The notes beneath the pieces were generated by a model. It ran no database searches, was not told the DNA's origin, and worked only from the letters and a program-made list of their open reading frames with translations. Both the position numbers and the translations under genes were made by a program. DNA of 63,845 nt from Oscillatoriales cyanobacterium (GTDB taxonomy: Bacteria; Cyanobacteriota; Cyanobacteriia; Cyanobacteriales; Microcoleaceae): contig RDXX01000080.1 of NCBI GenBank assembly GCA_004292955.1, forward strand, positions 1 to 63,845, given 5' to 3'. This document shows, one piece after another, positions 41,235 to 49,819 of this stretch. Numbering within the stretch: the stretch's first letter is position 1; each line of letters begins with the position of its first letter.

Positions 41235-42530
41235 TTAAAACGGGATTTCCTCATCTTCATCTTCCACAGTCTTAGCCGTCATCCGCCAACTGGTAATATA
41301 CTCAATCTGCACATCAATTGTGTTAATCGCATCCCCCAACTGCTTTTGGATGTATTGAGTCAGAGTCACCATAAAATCCAATTCAACTCCCGCAGATTGC
41401 ACAACTTTAGCCAAGCTAGCAAAATCTACCTTCAAAATCGAAGAACTAGATAACTTAAAATCAGGAGTATTGCTCTTATTTTGCACCAACATTGCTTTTT
41501 TAATCCGTTCTTTCAGATGCTCAACTTCCGAATCCAGCAACTTCCATTCAGGGAAAATTTCTTGATACCTTTTCCCCAATGCCGTTAAATCTTCACTCTC
41601 GGGTTCCGGCACAATTTTCTTAGCAGTAGATTTTCGCCGCTGCTGTACATTAGAATTCAACCGCCAACTAGCAATATCCTCAACTTGCAAAGATGGATGA
41701 GTAATAAGTTCACCTAACTGTTTTTGAATTTCTTTCGTCAGTGTCACCGGAAAATTTAAATCAATTTGCTGAGTTTGTGTCAGTCTCGCCAGCGTCATAA
41801 AATCAACTTTCATAGTTATCGAACTGGAAAGCTGAAAACAAGAGCTATCTTTGAGCTTTTGCGCCATCATTCCTGCTTTAAATCGTTCTTTGACTTCAGC
41901 TATTTCTGAATCAAGCGGTTTCCACTGAGATTCTATTTGCTGATATTTTTTCCCCAAGGATATCAAGTTTTCCGTTGCGGGTTCGGGGTAAGATTGGGCA
42001 ATAATTTCTAGCAGGCGCTGATGCACTTTAGCTAAATAAACTGCGTCCATCTTGGCATATTCTAGCTGCTTCTGGGTCAGGGGACGCTTTCCCCAATCGC
42101 CGCTTTGTTCTGTTTTATCTACATAAGTAATGCCGCAAAGTATTTCGATTAATGTTTTGAGTTGTCGGTTGGGTAAGGGCAGGATATAAGCTGGAATCTG
42201 TCTCGACATTTTTAATGTACAAGTGACATTTTTGGCGTCGTCATTACCCAGAAATCTGATGTCATAGCTGGCGCTGTGGAAGACTTTTTCAATATCTGGA
42301 TTGACCATGATTTGGTTGATGAAGTCTTTTGCCAATTCAGGTTGATCTAAGACATCTAGTAGAAACGTGGCATCTCCTGTCGTATCGGTGGAGTCAGCTA
42401 ATACTTGAATCAGGGATAATCTGGGGTTCGATTTATAGTCTGCTATTTCTGTGTCAACCCACAGGATTTTAGCTTGCGAAAATTTAGCGATGAGTGCTTT
42501 GATGTCGTTTGCTGCTGTTAAATAAGGCAT
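41235..42530 (-). CDS. RNase D-like 3'-5' exonuclease (DEDDy) with duplicated C-terminal module
   Basis: A 431-residue protein. The N-terminal ~195 residues are a DEDDy exonuclease domain: ExoI WVDTEIAD (D-x-E), ExoII FHSASYDIRFL, ExoIII YAKMDAVYL (Y-x3-D). RNase D enzymes trim tRNA and other RNA 3' ends. Two copies of a ~105-residue module follow (about 195-300 and 310-425), each with LGKxYQxIxxxWKxLDSE...LKxRxKxxM and SSxxKVDFxxLA...IQKQLG; they do not look like the HRDC domains usual in RNase D. Its substrate is unknown. Confidence 0.85.
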   Translation of the reverse strand: MPYLTAANDIKALIAKFSQAKILWVDTEIADYKSNPRLSLIQVLADSTDTTGDATFLLDVLDQPELAKDFINQIMVNPDIEKVFHSASYDIRFLGNDDAKNVTCTLKMSRQIPAYILPLPNRQLKTLIEILCGITYVDKTEQSGDWGKRPLTQKQLEYAKMDAVYLAKVHQRLLEIIAQSYPEPATENLISLGKKYQQIESQWKPLDSEIAEVKERFKAGMMAQKLKDSSCFQLSSSITMKVDFMTLARLTQTQQIDLNFPVTLTKEIQKQLGELITHPSLQVEDIASWRLNSNVQQRRKSTAKKIVPEPESEDLTALGKRYQEIFPEWKLLDSEVEHLKERIKKAMLVQNKSNTPDFKLSSSSILKVDFASLAKVVQSAGVELDFMVTLTQYIQKQLGDAINTIDVQIEYITSWRMTAKTVEDEDEEIPF

Positions 42531-42689
42531 TTTTACAGACTTTTACTATTAACTTTATGCTTATATTATGCTATAGCAATTATCGTGTCAATTGTCAATG
42601 ATTGAAGTGCCGGACATGGAATTGCACATTAGTGTTAACTTAACGTCAAACGTAATAGCGGTCTGCTGTTTGATTGTCATCATACAAAT

Positions 42690-42760
42690 TAGCTACGTTG
42701 TTGGGCTTTAGCCCTCTTTCCTGATACCAGGAAAGAGCGCTGAAGCGCAACTACATACCT
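42690..42760. repeat. Third copy of the GCTGAAGCGCAAC hairpin family
   Basis: GTTGTTGGGCTTTAGCCCTC ... AAAGAGCGCTGAAGCGCAAC, an imperfect relative of the hairpins at 41078 and 41165, lies between gyrA and the exonuclease gene. A GCACCCTACAAACC fragment follows at about 42795, close to the gyrA stop. Confidence 0.7.
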
Positions 42761-42813
42761 TAACCTTAAAAAGCAGTAAGGGTGCACCGCAGCGCACCCT
42801 ACAAACCATTAAC

Positions 42814-45525
42814 CTAGGACTCTTCTGTCGCTTCCTCAGATAGCGCTTCTTCGATCGACTCTTCACCCGAAGCCGGCACCAAAGCCACAGCTACGATCGA
42901 ATCATCCTCATCCAAGCGCTGCACCCGCACGCCCGTTGCAGTCCGGGATTGCGTGGAAATTGCACTCACAGCTTGACGGATAATAATACCTCGGTTGGTA
43001 ATAATCATCAATTCGTCATCTTCGTTGACAATTCGCAGCGCAGCTACCTGATCCTTGCCCTTTTTCGACTTGAATTTGGTAGCAGTTAATCCCTTGCCTG
43101 CCCGTCTTTGTAGGCGGAATTGAGAAACAGGAACTCGCTTACCGTAGCCGTTAGTTGTGATTACCAACACCGAAGGAACTTCGCTATTAACTGTGGGAAT
43201 TTCTTCGGCATCTTCGCCTTCAATTTCCTCAGCTTCCAGTTCTAATTCTTCGTCTTCCAATTCCACATCGCCCGTTTCCAATTCAGCAATTTCTACTCCT
43301 TCAAATTCCGAGTCGCCCGTTTCTAACGGAGCAATATCTGTTCCTTCCAATTCTGAATCTTCTGTGTCAGCAATTTCGGCAACAATGGAACTTGGCAAGA
43401 TGTCCATGCTGATCAACTCATCGCCCGATCGCAATTTCATTGATTTCACACCCCGAGTCGCCCGGCCAACCGGACGCAACTGCTCGTGATTGGTGCGGAA
43501 GTGAATCGCCATACCTTGGCGCGTACCGATGATGATGCTGTCACCAACTTTTGCTCTCCGCACCCAGCGCAATTGGTCGCCTTCTTCTAGAGAAATCGCG
43601 ATTAACCCATTAGTGCGGATGTTCGCAAAAGCTGAAAGTGCAGTTTTCTTGATGTAGCCGCCGCGAGTTAGCATCACCAAGTATTCTTCGCTGGTGAATT
43701 CTGTAACTGACACCATAGAAGTGATTTTTTCTTCTATAGGAATCGGCAACAGTTGCACCACGGGAGTGCCGCGCGCCGTCCGGGAACAGACGGGAATTTG
43801 ATAAGCTTTGAGAGAGTAAACTACGCCTCTGTCGCTAAAGAACAAAACGCTGTCGTGATCGCAACAGGAAAGGAAATGTTCTACTCCGTCATCTTCCTTC
43901 ATTTTCGCGCCTGCTTTGCCACGAGTAGCGCGACTTTGGGCCTCGAAAGTGCTGACAGGCATCCGCTTGATGTAGCCTTGCTCTGTGATCAGAATAATTG
44001 CTTGTTCGTTGGCAATTAAATCTCTTTCATCGATTTCTCCTTCGGCGTGTTCGATGACGCTGCGTCTGGGAGTGGCGATTTTAGTTTGAATTTCGACTGC
44101 TTCAACTTCAGCGATTTCTAAGATCCGTTCCCGGCGCGCCAAGATATCTTCCAAATCGGTGATTTTTATTCGCAGTTCTTCGTGTTCTTGCTGAATTTTT
44201 TGTGCTTCCAATGCTGTCAAACGCCGAAGCTGCATTTGCAGAATTGCGTCGGATTGCTGTTCGGAAAGACCGTAATTCTCGATCAATTCTTGTTTGGCAG
44301 CGGCGGAGTCGGCAGCGGCACGAATTAGGTGAATAATGGCATCTAAATTGTCTAGGGCAATTAATAAGCCTTGCAGGAGATGGTCGCGTTCTTCTGCTTT
44401 GCGGAGTTCGTATTGAGTCCGGCGAGTAATTGTCTCAATGCGGAAGTCTAGGAAGACATTGAGGAATTGTGAGAGCGTCAGTAGTTGGGGTTCCCCGTTT
44501 ACTAGCGCTAACATATTGGCTCCAAAATTTGATTGGAGCGGTGTTTGTTTGTAGAGGTTGTTGAGGACGACGCGGGGATAGGCGTCGCGTTTGAGTTCGA
44601 TCACGATCCGCATTCCGTCTCTATCGCTTTCGTCGCGAATGTCGGAAATCCCATCTAATCTTTTGTCGTTTACCAGTTCGGCAATTTTCTCAATTAACGC
44701 TGCCTTGTTTGTTTGGTAAGGCAATTCGGTGATAATAATTGCTTCTTTGTCGGGGCGGCCGGCGTGTTCGATGGTTTCAATGCCGGCGACTCCGCGCATT
44801 GTAATCGAGCCGCGCCCGGTGGTGTAAGCATCGCGAATGCCGCCTCTGCCGAGAATTTGCCCGCCGGTGGGAAAGTCCGGGCCGGGAATGTACTGCATCA
44901 ATTCCAGGTCAGTAAGGCCTGGATTGTGGATTAGCGCTACCAAACCGTCAATTATTTCGCCCAAGTTGTGCGGCGGAATGTTGGTGGCCATCCCTACGGC
45001 GATCCCGGAGGAACCGTTGAGCAAAATTTGGGGGATGCGTGCGGGGAGTACGAGGGGTTCTTGTTGGGAACCGTCGAAGTTGTCGCCGAAATCAACTGTT
45101 TCGCAGTCGATGTCGCGCAGCATGGAGTCGCTCGTCAGGGCTGTGAGGCGACATTCGGTGTACCGCATGGCAGCGGGCGGGTCGTTGTCAACGGAGCCGA
45201 AGTTGCCGTGGCCGTTGATCAGGCGTTCGCGCATGGAGAAATCTTGAGCCATCCGCACCAGGGCGTCGTAAACTGCTGTATCTCCGTGCGGGTGATACTT
45301 GCCCAGCACCTCCCCGACGACGCGGGCGCATTTGCGGAATGGTCGATCGGGAGTCAAGCCCAATTCGTTCATGGCGTAGAGAATGCGTCGGTGAACGGGC
45401 TTGAGACCGTCCCTAGCATCTGGTAGCGCCCGACCGACTATTACGCTCATGGCGTATTCCAAGTACGATCGGGACATCTCACCCCCCAGATCCGTCGGGA
45501 TTATCCGCGACTCAGAGATACTCAT
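42814..45525 (-). CDS. gyrA: DNA gyrase subunit A
   Basis: A 903-residue type IIA topoisomerase subunit that breaks and rejoins DNA; it works as A2B2 with GyrB (not in the window). The catalytic Tyr is Y122 (AAMRYTECRL). The N-terminal winged helix (GEVLGKYHPHGDTAVYDALVRM) and the C-terminal beta-pinwheel are present; the GyrA box reads QRRAGKG instead of QRRGGKG, a mild variation that still points to gyrase rather than topoisomerase IV. Between pinwheel blades there is an acidic insertion of about 65 residues with a 15-residue tandem repeat (see findings). The start MSISESRIIPTDLGGEMSRSYLEYAMSVI is the normal family start. Confidence 0.96.
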   Translation of the reverse strand: MSISESRIIPTDLGGEMSRSYLEYAMSVIVGRALPDARDGLKPVHRRILYAMNELGLTPDRPFRKCARVVGEVLGKYHPHGDTAVYDALVRMAQDFSMRERLINGHGNFGSVDNDPPAAMRYTECRLTALTSDSMLRDIDCETVDFGDNFDGSQQEPLVLPARIPQILLNGSSGIAVGMATNIPPHNLGEIIDGLVALIHNPGLTDLELMQYIPGPDFPTGGQILGRGGIRDAYTTGRGSITMRGVAGIETIEHAGRPDKEAIIITELPYQTNKAALIEKIAELVNDKRLDGISDIRDESDRDGMRIVIELKRDAYPRVVLNNLYKQTPLQSNFGANMLALVNGEPQLLTLSQFLNVFLDFRIETITRRTQYELRKAEERDHLLQGLLIALDNLDAIIHLIRAAADSAAAKQELIENYGLSEQQSDAILQMQLRRLTALEAQKIQQEHEELRIKITDLEDILARRERILEIAEVEAVEIQTKIATPRRSVIEHAEGEIDERDLIANEQAIILITEQGYIKRMPVSTFEAQSRATRGKAGAKMKEDDGVEHFLSCCDHDSVLFFSDRGVVYSLKAYQIPVCSRTARGTPVVQLLPIPIEEKITSMVSVTEFTSEEYLVMLTRGGYIKKTALSAFANIRTNGLIAISLEEGDQLRWVRRAKVGDSIIIGTRQGMAIHFRTNHEQLRPVGRATRGVKSMKLRSGDELISMDILPSSIVAEIADTEDSELEGTDIAPLETGDSEFEGVEIAELETGDVELEDEELELEAEEIEGEDAEEIPTVNSEVPSVLVITTNGYGKRVPVSQFRLQRRAGKGLTATKFKSKKGKDQVAALRIVNEDDELMIITNRGIIIRQAVSAISTQSRTATGVRVQRLDEDDSIVAVALVPASGEESIEEALSEEATEES

Positions 45526-45928
45526 AGGTTGAAAAACTCCGCTAAAACTTTAAATTTGACCGCTATAAATCCCCAAAATGCGATAAAATCGATTTGGATT
45601 CAGTTGAGCTGCCAAATATTGCAAATTACTCCTAAAATTATATCACAATTTGCCCTTAACTTTATGGGAAAGTTGCCAGAAAAATTAAGGGACGAAACAA
45701 GGGAAATTTGTAAATTGACAGTTGGTGATTTAGTCATCAATTGGCAAAATCTAAAAAGGTTTTTTTAGGCGGTCTGGTTTCATGCTTTGGTGAGTTTTTT
45801 TGAGGGCTATATAAAAAATTAAAATGGTGGCCCGATCGCAATTTTAATTTCACAAAACCGAAGGCCTTCTTAAAGCAAACTAAAAATCTAAAATCTAAAA
45901 TCTAAAATCTAAAATCTAAAATCTGCTG
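45526..45928. other. Intergenic region upstream of gyrA, with TCTAAAA repeat
   Basis: About 400 bp between the divergent gyrA and deacetylase-family genes. It holds no convincing gene. A TCTAAAA tandem array (about 45883-45924) ends five bases before the ATG of the deacetylase-family gene, an arrangement like that at 2222-2253, and again no obvious ribosome binding site is left. Confidence 0.5.
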
Positions 45929-46852
45929 ATGCTACCCGTCATCTATTCCGAAGATTTTTTGCTGCACAAGACTGGAATGCTTCACCCAGAGCGACCAGAA
46001 CGTTTGACGGCGATCGTCAATGCTCTGAAAGCTGCTCCCTGGGCCGATCGCATTGAGTGGCAACTCCCCACCCCAGTGGCGCAGCGCGAACCAGAACTGC
46101 TCTCGGCGATCAAAAAAGTTCACGCGCCAAGATACATCAAAGAAGTCGAACATTTGGCTCATCGTGGAGGTGGCTACCTCGACGGTGACACGCCGATTTC
46201 TGCTGAAAGTTACGACGTAGCGCTGCTGGCGGCGAGTGCTTGGCTCGATGGGGTCGATCGAGTTTTAGCAACCAACGAACCGGCTTTTACGATCGCCAGA
46301 CCGCCGGGACACCACGCCGAAAACAGCCGTGCGATGGGATTTTGCTTGTTTTCCAACGCTGCGATCGCAGCTCGCTATGCCTTGGAACAGCCGGGAATCA
46401 ACCGCGTCGCCATCCTAGACTGGGACGTGCACCACGGCAACGGCACTCAATCTTTGGTGGAAAACAGCAGGCAAATCGCCTACTGTTCCCTGCACCAATC
46501 TCCCTGCTATCCAGGAACCGGAGATGCTGACGAGCAAGGTGCTTACAACAATGTGCTGAATATTCCCCTGTATCCGGGTGGCGGCATAGCTGAATACCTG
46601 AGCGCCTTTGAATCTCTTGTCGTACCGTTTTTGTCAAATTTTGAACCAGATTTGTTGATTGTCAGCGCCGGTTACGACGCAATAGCCTCGGATCCGCTGG
46701 CCAGCATGAATCTGGCGCCGTCAGATTTCGGTACTTTCACGGGATATTGCCTACAAATCACTCGCCGCATAGCCTTCGGTTTGGAGGGCGGTTACGCGCT
46801 GCAAGAGTTGGCCGAGTCGGTTGTAGCGACTATTGACCGGTGCCTCAATTAG
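45929..46852 (+). CDS. Histone deacetylase superfamily protein
   Basis: A 307-residue zinc-dependent deacylase of the arginase/HDAC fold. Motifs are RPERLTAIVNAL, ARPPGHHAE (His pair), DWDVHHGNGTQ (zinc ligands Asp and His), SLHQSPCYPGTG, VSAGYDAIASDP (third zinc ligand Asp) and LEGGYAL. The bacterial members include acetoin-utilisation AcuC and acetylpolyamine amidohydrolases; the substrate cannot be told. The start is the ATG at 45929, giving the expected MLPVIYSEDFLLHKTG. Confidence 0.92.
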   Translation: MLPVIYSEDFLLHKTGMLHPERPERLTAIVNALKAAPWADRIEWQLPTPVAQREPELLSAIKKVHAPRYIKEVEHLAHRGGGYLDGDTPISAESYDVALLAASAWLDGVDRVLATNEPAFTIARPPGHHAENSRAMGFCLFSNAAIAARYALEQPGINRVAILDWDVHHGNGTQSLVENSRQIAYCSLHQSPCYPGTGDADEQGAYNNVLNIPLYPGGGIAEYLSAFESLVVPFLSNFEPDLLIVSAGYDAIASDPLASMNLAPSDFGTFTGYCLQITRRIAFGLEGGYALQELAESVVATIDRCLN

Positions 46853-47000
46853 CTGCAAAATTGGCAGACGGGATTAGGAGGTTGAGAAGGGATTAGGAGG
46901 GGATTGACAGCAATGGCGGGCGATCGTCCAAGCTCAGATTTGTCGATCGCCCGATCGGCCTTCTCTCCTCGAACCTCTCCCCTCTGCCTTCTGCCCTCGA

Positions 47001-47040
47001 TCAACTGTCAACTGTCAACTGTCAACTGTCAACTGTCAAC
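47001..47040. repeat. CAACTGT heptamer tandem repeat
   Basis: Five to six tandem CAACTGT units between the deacetylase-family gene and the 62-residue gene. The surrounding 46853-47232 region has no other recognisable feature except the ribosome binding site of the next gene. Confidence 0.8.
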
Positions 47041-47232
47041 ATCTGTGACAAGCATCACGAATTTAAAAGATCCGAGTCACTGAGCGTCTAAGTCTCAGTC
47101 ACAAATTTTTAGCCTAAAAATCACACCGTGTCAATGTTTTCGATCGCAGGAATCGGCGATCGGACAGAGCATAATAGGACTACGATCAGCCTGTAATATT
47201 TTAATATCTCTCAATCAACTAGGAGGTTTATC

Positions 47233-47421
47233 ATGTCCGTTTCCCAAATGACACTCGAAGAATTATTTGGTCAGGTCATGTTCTCTAGTGTCGTGACTCG
47301 CCACGACCGGAGACAGCTAAGATCCGCACTCTTAGAAAGAACCCTGAATGAAGATGAGTATGCCATCATCAACCGACTGCTGTACAATGTGCGTCGCGGT
47401 TGGGTGAAAATTGTCGATTAA
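47233..47421 (+). CDS. Small conserved cyanobacterial protein with strong ribosome binding site
   Basis: A 62-residue basic protein (LRSALLERTLNEDEYAIINRLLYNVRRGWVKIVD) with no signal peptide. A perfect AGGAGG lies 7 bases before the ATG, so it is almost certainly translated well. The pattern (alternating charged and aliphatic helices with several Arg pairs) suggests a small helical protein, maybe nucleic-acid or protein binding. I believe similar small proteins occur widely in cyanobacteria, but cannot name a function. Confidence 0.8.
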   Translation: MSVSQMTLEELFGQVMFSSVVTRHDRRQLRSALLERTLNEDEYAIINRLLYNVRRGWVKIVD

Positions 47422-48180
47422 AGACCCAGCACCCAACCCCCGAGCGAGAAAGAAGTTCATAGCCTTTTCAATTTTCGCTTAAAGAATTGGTAATGACTGA
47501 TGATTATCGGGGTATAGAACATGGGCCTACAGTTACATTCTTTTGCAAACTGGATAAAATTAGAACTTGCCACTTAGGGAAGTTTTCCGTGTTTTTAAGC
47601 GACAGTTTAATGTTTGGAGAGCGGTGTTAATGATTCTAATTGCGATCGACATCCGCCTAGAAGTAGAGATATTTATAAAATAACAGGTTTCGGGTGCATC
47701 TCTACTTGTTTAAAAAATGTGAGTTTTGAGTTGCTAACTTCCAAGTTAGAATTAACTCAAAACTCATACTTGTTTGGAGGTAACAGAAGAAGGAAGAAGG
47801 AAGAAGGAAGAAGGAAGAAGGAAGAAAGAAGAGGGTAGAAGGTAGAAGGAAGAAGGAAGAAGGAAGAAAGAAGAGGGTAGAAGGTAGAAGCAATCGAACG
47901 TAAGGTTTTCAGTCATTAAGAATATCTGAACCGTCGAGCGCGGTTGCTAGAAAATTTTATATTTGAGATTAGGAAAGAGTGAGGGCGATCGGGATTAGGA
48001 AGCGCTATCAAGTGCAAAAATTTTAAACCGTTATCAAAAATCAAAACAATCAGCAGTTTCGCGTTGAGTCGGAATGTGCGATCGCCACAAGCACAGGAAG
48101 TCGGAACGTGCGATCGCCCATTCCGGCAAATTAAGCCCAGAAGTGTCAAAATATTAACAACCAGTTCATCCTTAAAATAT
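47422..48180. other. Non-coding region with purine-rich array and inverted repeat
   Basis: About 760 bp without a convincing gene. An inverted repeat GAGTTTTGAGTT/AACTCAAAACTC (47721-47765) with a nested CTAACTT/AAGTTAG stem is the same family as 23816-23862. From 47788 to 47889 there is an almost pure purine array of GAAGAAG heptamers, with long A/G strand asymmetry able in principle to form a triplex. A pair of CGGAAYGTGCGATCGCC direct repeats (about 48070 and 48100) precedes the ABC ATPase gene. Confidence 0.6.
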
Positions 48181-49203
48181 ATGGCTCCCGCCGTTTTAAT
48201 TGAAAATCTTCAGAAACGCTACGGCACTGTAGAAGCCGTTAAAGATGTTTCCTTCAAGGTAGAACCGGGGGAAATATTTGGTTTGCTAGGCCCCAACGGT
48301 GCAGGCAAAACCACAACCCTGCGGGTACTATGTACCTTGAGTGCCCCTGATAGCGGACGTATTGAAGTGTCAGGCATTTCAGCAGTCAGCCAGCCGAGAA
48401 TGGCCAGACAGAAACTCGGCTACGTCGCCCAAGAAGTCGCTCTCGATAAGGTGTTGACAGGGCGCGAACTCCTGCAATTGCAAGCGGCGCTTTACCATTT
48501 GCCGCGCAAGACTATTAAAGGGCGGATTGACGAAATGGTGAAACTCCTCGGTTTGGAGGAATGGGAAAATAAAAAAACGGGTACCTATTCCGGCGGTATT
48601 CGCAAGCGCCTCGACTTAGCTGCTGGATTGCTTCACCAGCCGGATGTTTTGGTGTTAGACGAACCGACTGTCGGGCTAGATATTGAGAGTCGGGTGGTAG
48701 TGTGGGATTTCCTGCGCCGCTTGCGGGAGGAAGGTACGACGGTGTTGATTACCAGCCATTATCTCGAAGAAGTCGATGCTTTAGCCGATCGCGTGGCGAT
48801 TATTGACAAGGGTACGGTGATTGCACAGGGGACGCCGGAGGAGTTGAAAAATCGCGTTGGGGGCGATCGGGTGACTTTGCGGATTCGGGAGTTTTCGCCA
48901 CTGGAAGAAGCCGAAAAAGCCCAAGCTTTAATGGAATCTCTGCCTTTCGTCCAAGAAGTAATTATCAACAGCGCCCAAGGAAATTCTCTAAATTTGGTAG
49001 TAACACCGCACAGCGACGCGCTGGTGACAATTCAGCAAGCCTTGAAAGATGCGGGACTTCCTACTTTTGGGATTGCTCAATCTCGTCCGAGTTTGGATGA
49101 TGTGTATTTGGCGGCGACTGGTAAAACGCTGTTGGATGCGGAGTTGGCTGCTGCTAGCAATCGGGATTTGAAGGCTGAACAAAAACAGGCAATGCGATCG
49201 TAG
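48181..49203 (+). CDS. ABC transporter ATP-binding protein, DrrA-type
   Basis: A 340-residue cytoplasmic ATPase starting at MAPAVLIENLQKRYG (48181); the frame is open to 48064 but the extension is not family-like. Walker A GPNGAGKTT, signature YSGGIRKRL (SGGIRKR in place of SGGQ), Walker B VLVLDEPTVGLD and the H-loop ITSHYLEE are present. The C-terminal ~90 residues are the DUF4162-type end of the DrrA family, which exports drugs and natural products with an ABC-2 permease partner. The probable partner (53755-54642) is on the same strand about 4.5 kb away, separated by accessory genes. Confidence 0.92.
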   Translation: MAPAVLIENLQKRYGTVEAVKDVSFKVEPGEIFGLLGPNGAGKTTTLRVLCTLSAPDSGRIEVSGISAVSQPRMARQKLGYVAQEVALDKVLTGRELLQLQAALYHLPRKTIKGRIDEMVKLLGLEEWENKKTGTYSGGIRKRLDLAAGLLHQPDVLVLDEPTVGLDIESRVVVWDFLRRLREEGTTVLITSHYLEEVDALADRVAIIDKGTVIAQGTPEELKNRVGGDRVTLRIREFSPLEEAEKAQALMESLPFVQEVIINSAQGNSLNLVVTPHSDALVTIQQALKDAGLPTFGIAQSRPSLDDVYLAATGKTLLDAELAAASNRDLKAEQKQAMRS

Positions 49204-49236
49204 TTTAGTTTAGGTGGTTATTATGGGTGCGGGGTC

Positions 49237-49302
49237 AGAAACCCGGTTTCTCAGGAAAATCTGGTTGGGTGACGAGAAATCTGTAAAGAAACCGGGTTTC
49301 TT
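49237..49302. terminator. 15-bp inverted repeat after the ABC ATPase gene
   Basis: AGAAACCCGGTTTCT (49237-49251) and AGAAACCGGGTTTCT (49287-49302 region) form a perfect 15-bp stem, and each arm is itself nearly palindromic. It lies 33 bp after the stop at 49203 and may end the ATPase transcript. A degenerate relative (AAGAAACCCAGTTTCTTTTC) is at 58080-58100. Confidence 0.55.
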
Positions 49303-49369
49303 TGGCCTTAGTCCTATTTAAGATGATTCGACGGTTGAATACGATAGTAATTTTGGGAGATATTAATAG

Positions 49370-49705
49370 ATGAATCTTGTTTTAGAAGTTGAAGCACCTC
49401 CTTTCCGAGAAGATGCAACAGGTGCTATTCGGGTGGGAAACTCAAGAGTTTTGCTGGAATTGGTGATTCGAGCTTTTCAAGATGGTGCATCGCCGGAATC
49501 CATTGTGCAGCGTTATTCTACTGTGTCATTGTCTGATGTCTATAGTGCGATCGGCTATTATCTCCGACACCAAGAAACAGTAGAAGCTTATCTCAATTAT
49601 CGCGAACAATTAGCAGATTCCGTTCATCAGCGTTTGTTGGATATTCAACCCGATTTGACCGTTGTGCGATCGCGCTTGTTAGCCCAAAAAAATCTTGAGG
49701 GTTAA
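49370..49705 (+). CDS. DUF433 family protein (antitoxin-like)
   Basis: A 111-residue protein with a DUF433 domain (GAIRVGNSRVLLELVIRAFQDGASPESIVQRYSTVSLSDVYSAIGYYLRHQETVEAYL), a small helix-turn-helix domain. In cyanobacteria DUF433 genes usually sit before a DUF5615 PIN-like toxin gene, as an antitoxin. Here no such gene follows: after the stop there are only repeats and then an opposite-strand Uma2 gene, so this looks like an orphan. It is the first gene of the insert that separates the ABC ATPase and permease genes. Confidence 0.82.
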   Translation: MNLVLEVEAPPFREDATGAIRVGNSRVLLELVIRAFQDGASPESIVQRYSTVSLSDVYSAIGYYLRHQETVEAYLNYREQLADSVHQRLLDIQPDLTVVRSRLLAQKNLEG

Positions 49706-49714
49706 CTATTTTGT

Positions 49715-49819
49715 AAGGTGCGTCGCTGTGAGATTGTCGATATTTTTGAGGATTTTTGATGGCGACGCACCCTACAGCTACTGTCAACTGTCAACTGTCA
49801 ACTGTCAACTGTCAACTGC
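49715..49819. repeat. GGTGCGTCGC inverted repeat and CAACTGT array
   Basis: GGTGCGTCGC at about 49719 is inverted at about 49762 (GCGACGCACC). An array of CAACTGT heptamers at 49780-49819 follows and runs into the stop codon of the Uma2 gene. Confidence 0.75.

Noticed and set aside
42814..45525. Topoisomerase IV subunit ParC instead of GyrA
   Set aside because: A recognisable GyrA box (QRRAGKG) and a full pinwheel domain are present, which ParC lacks.
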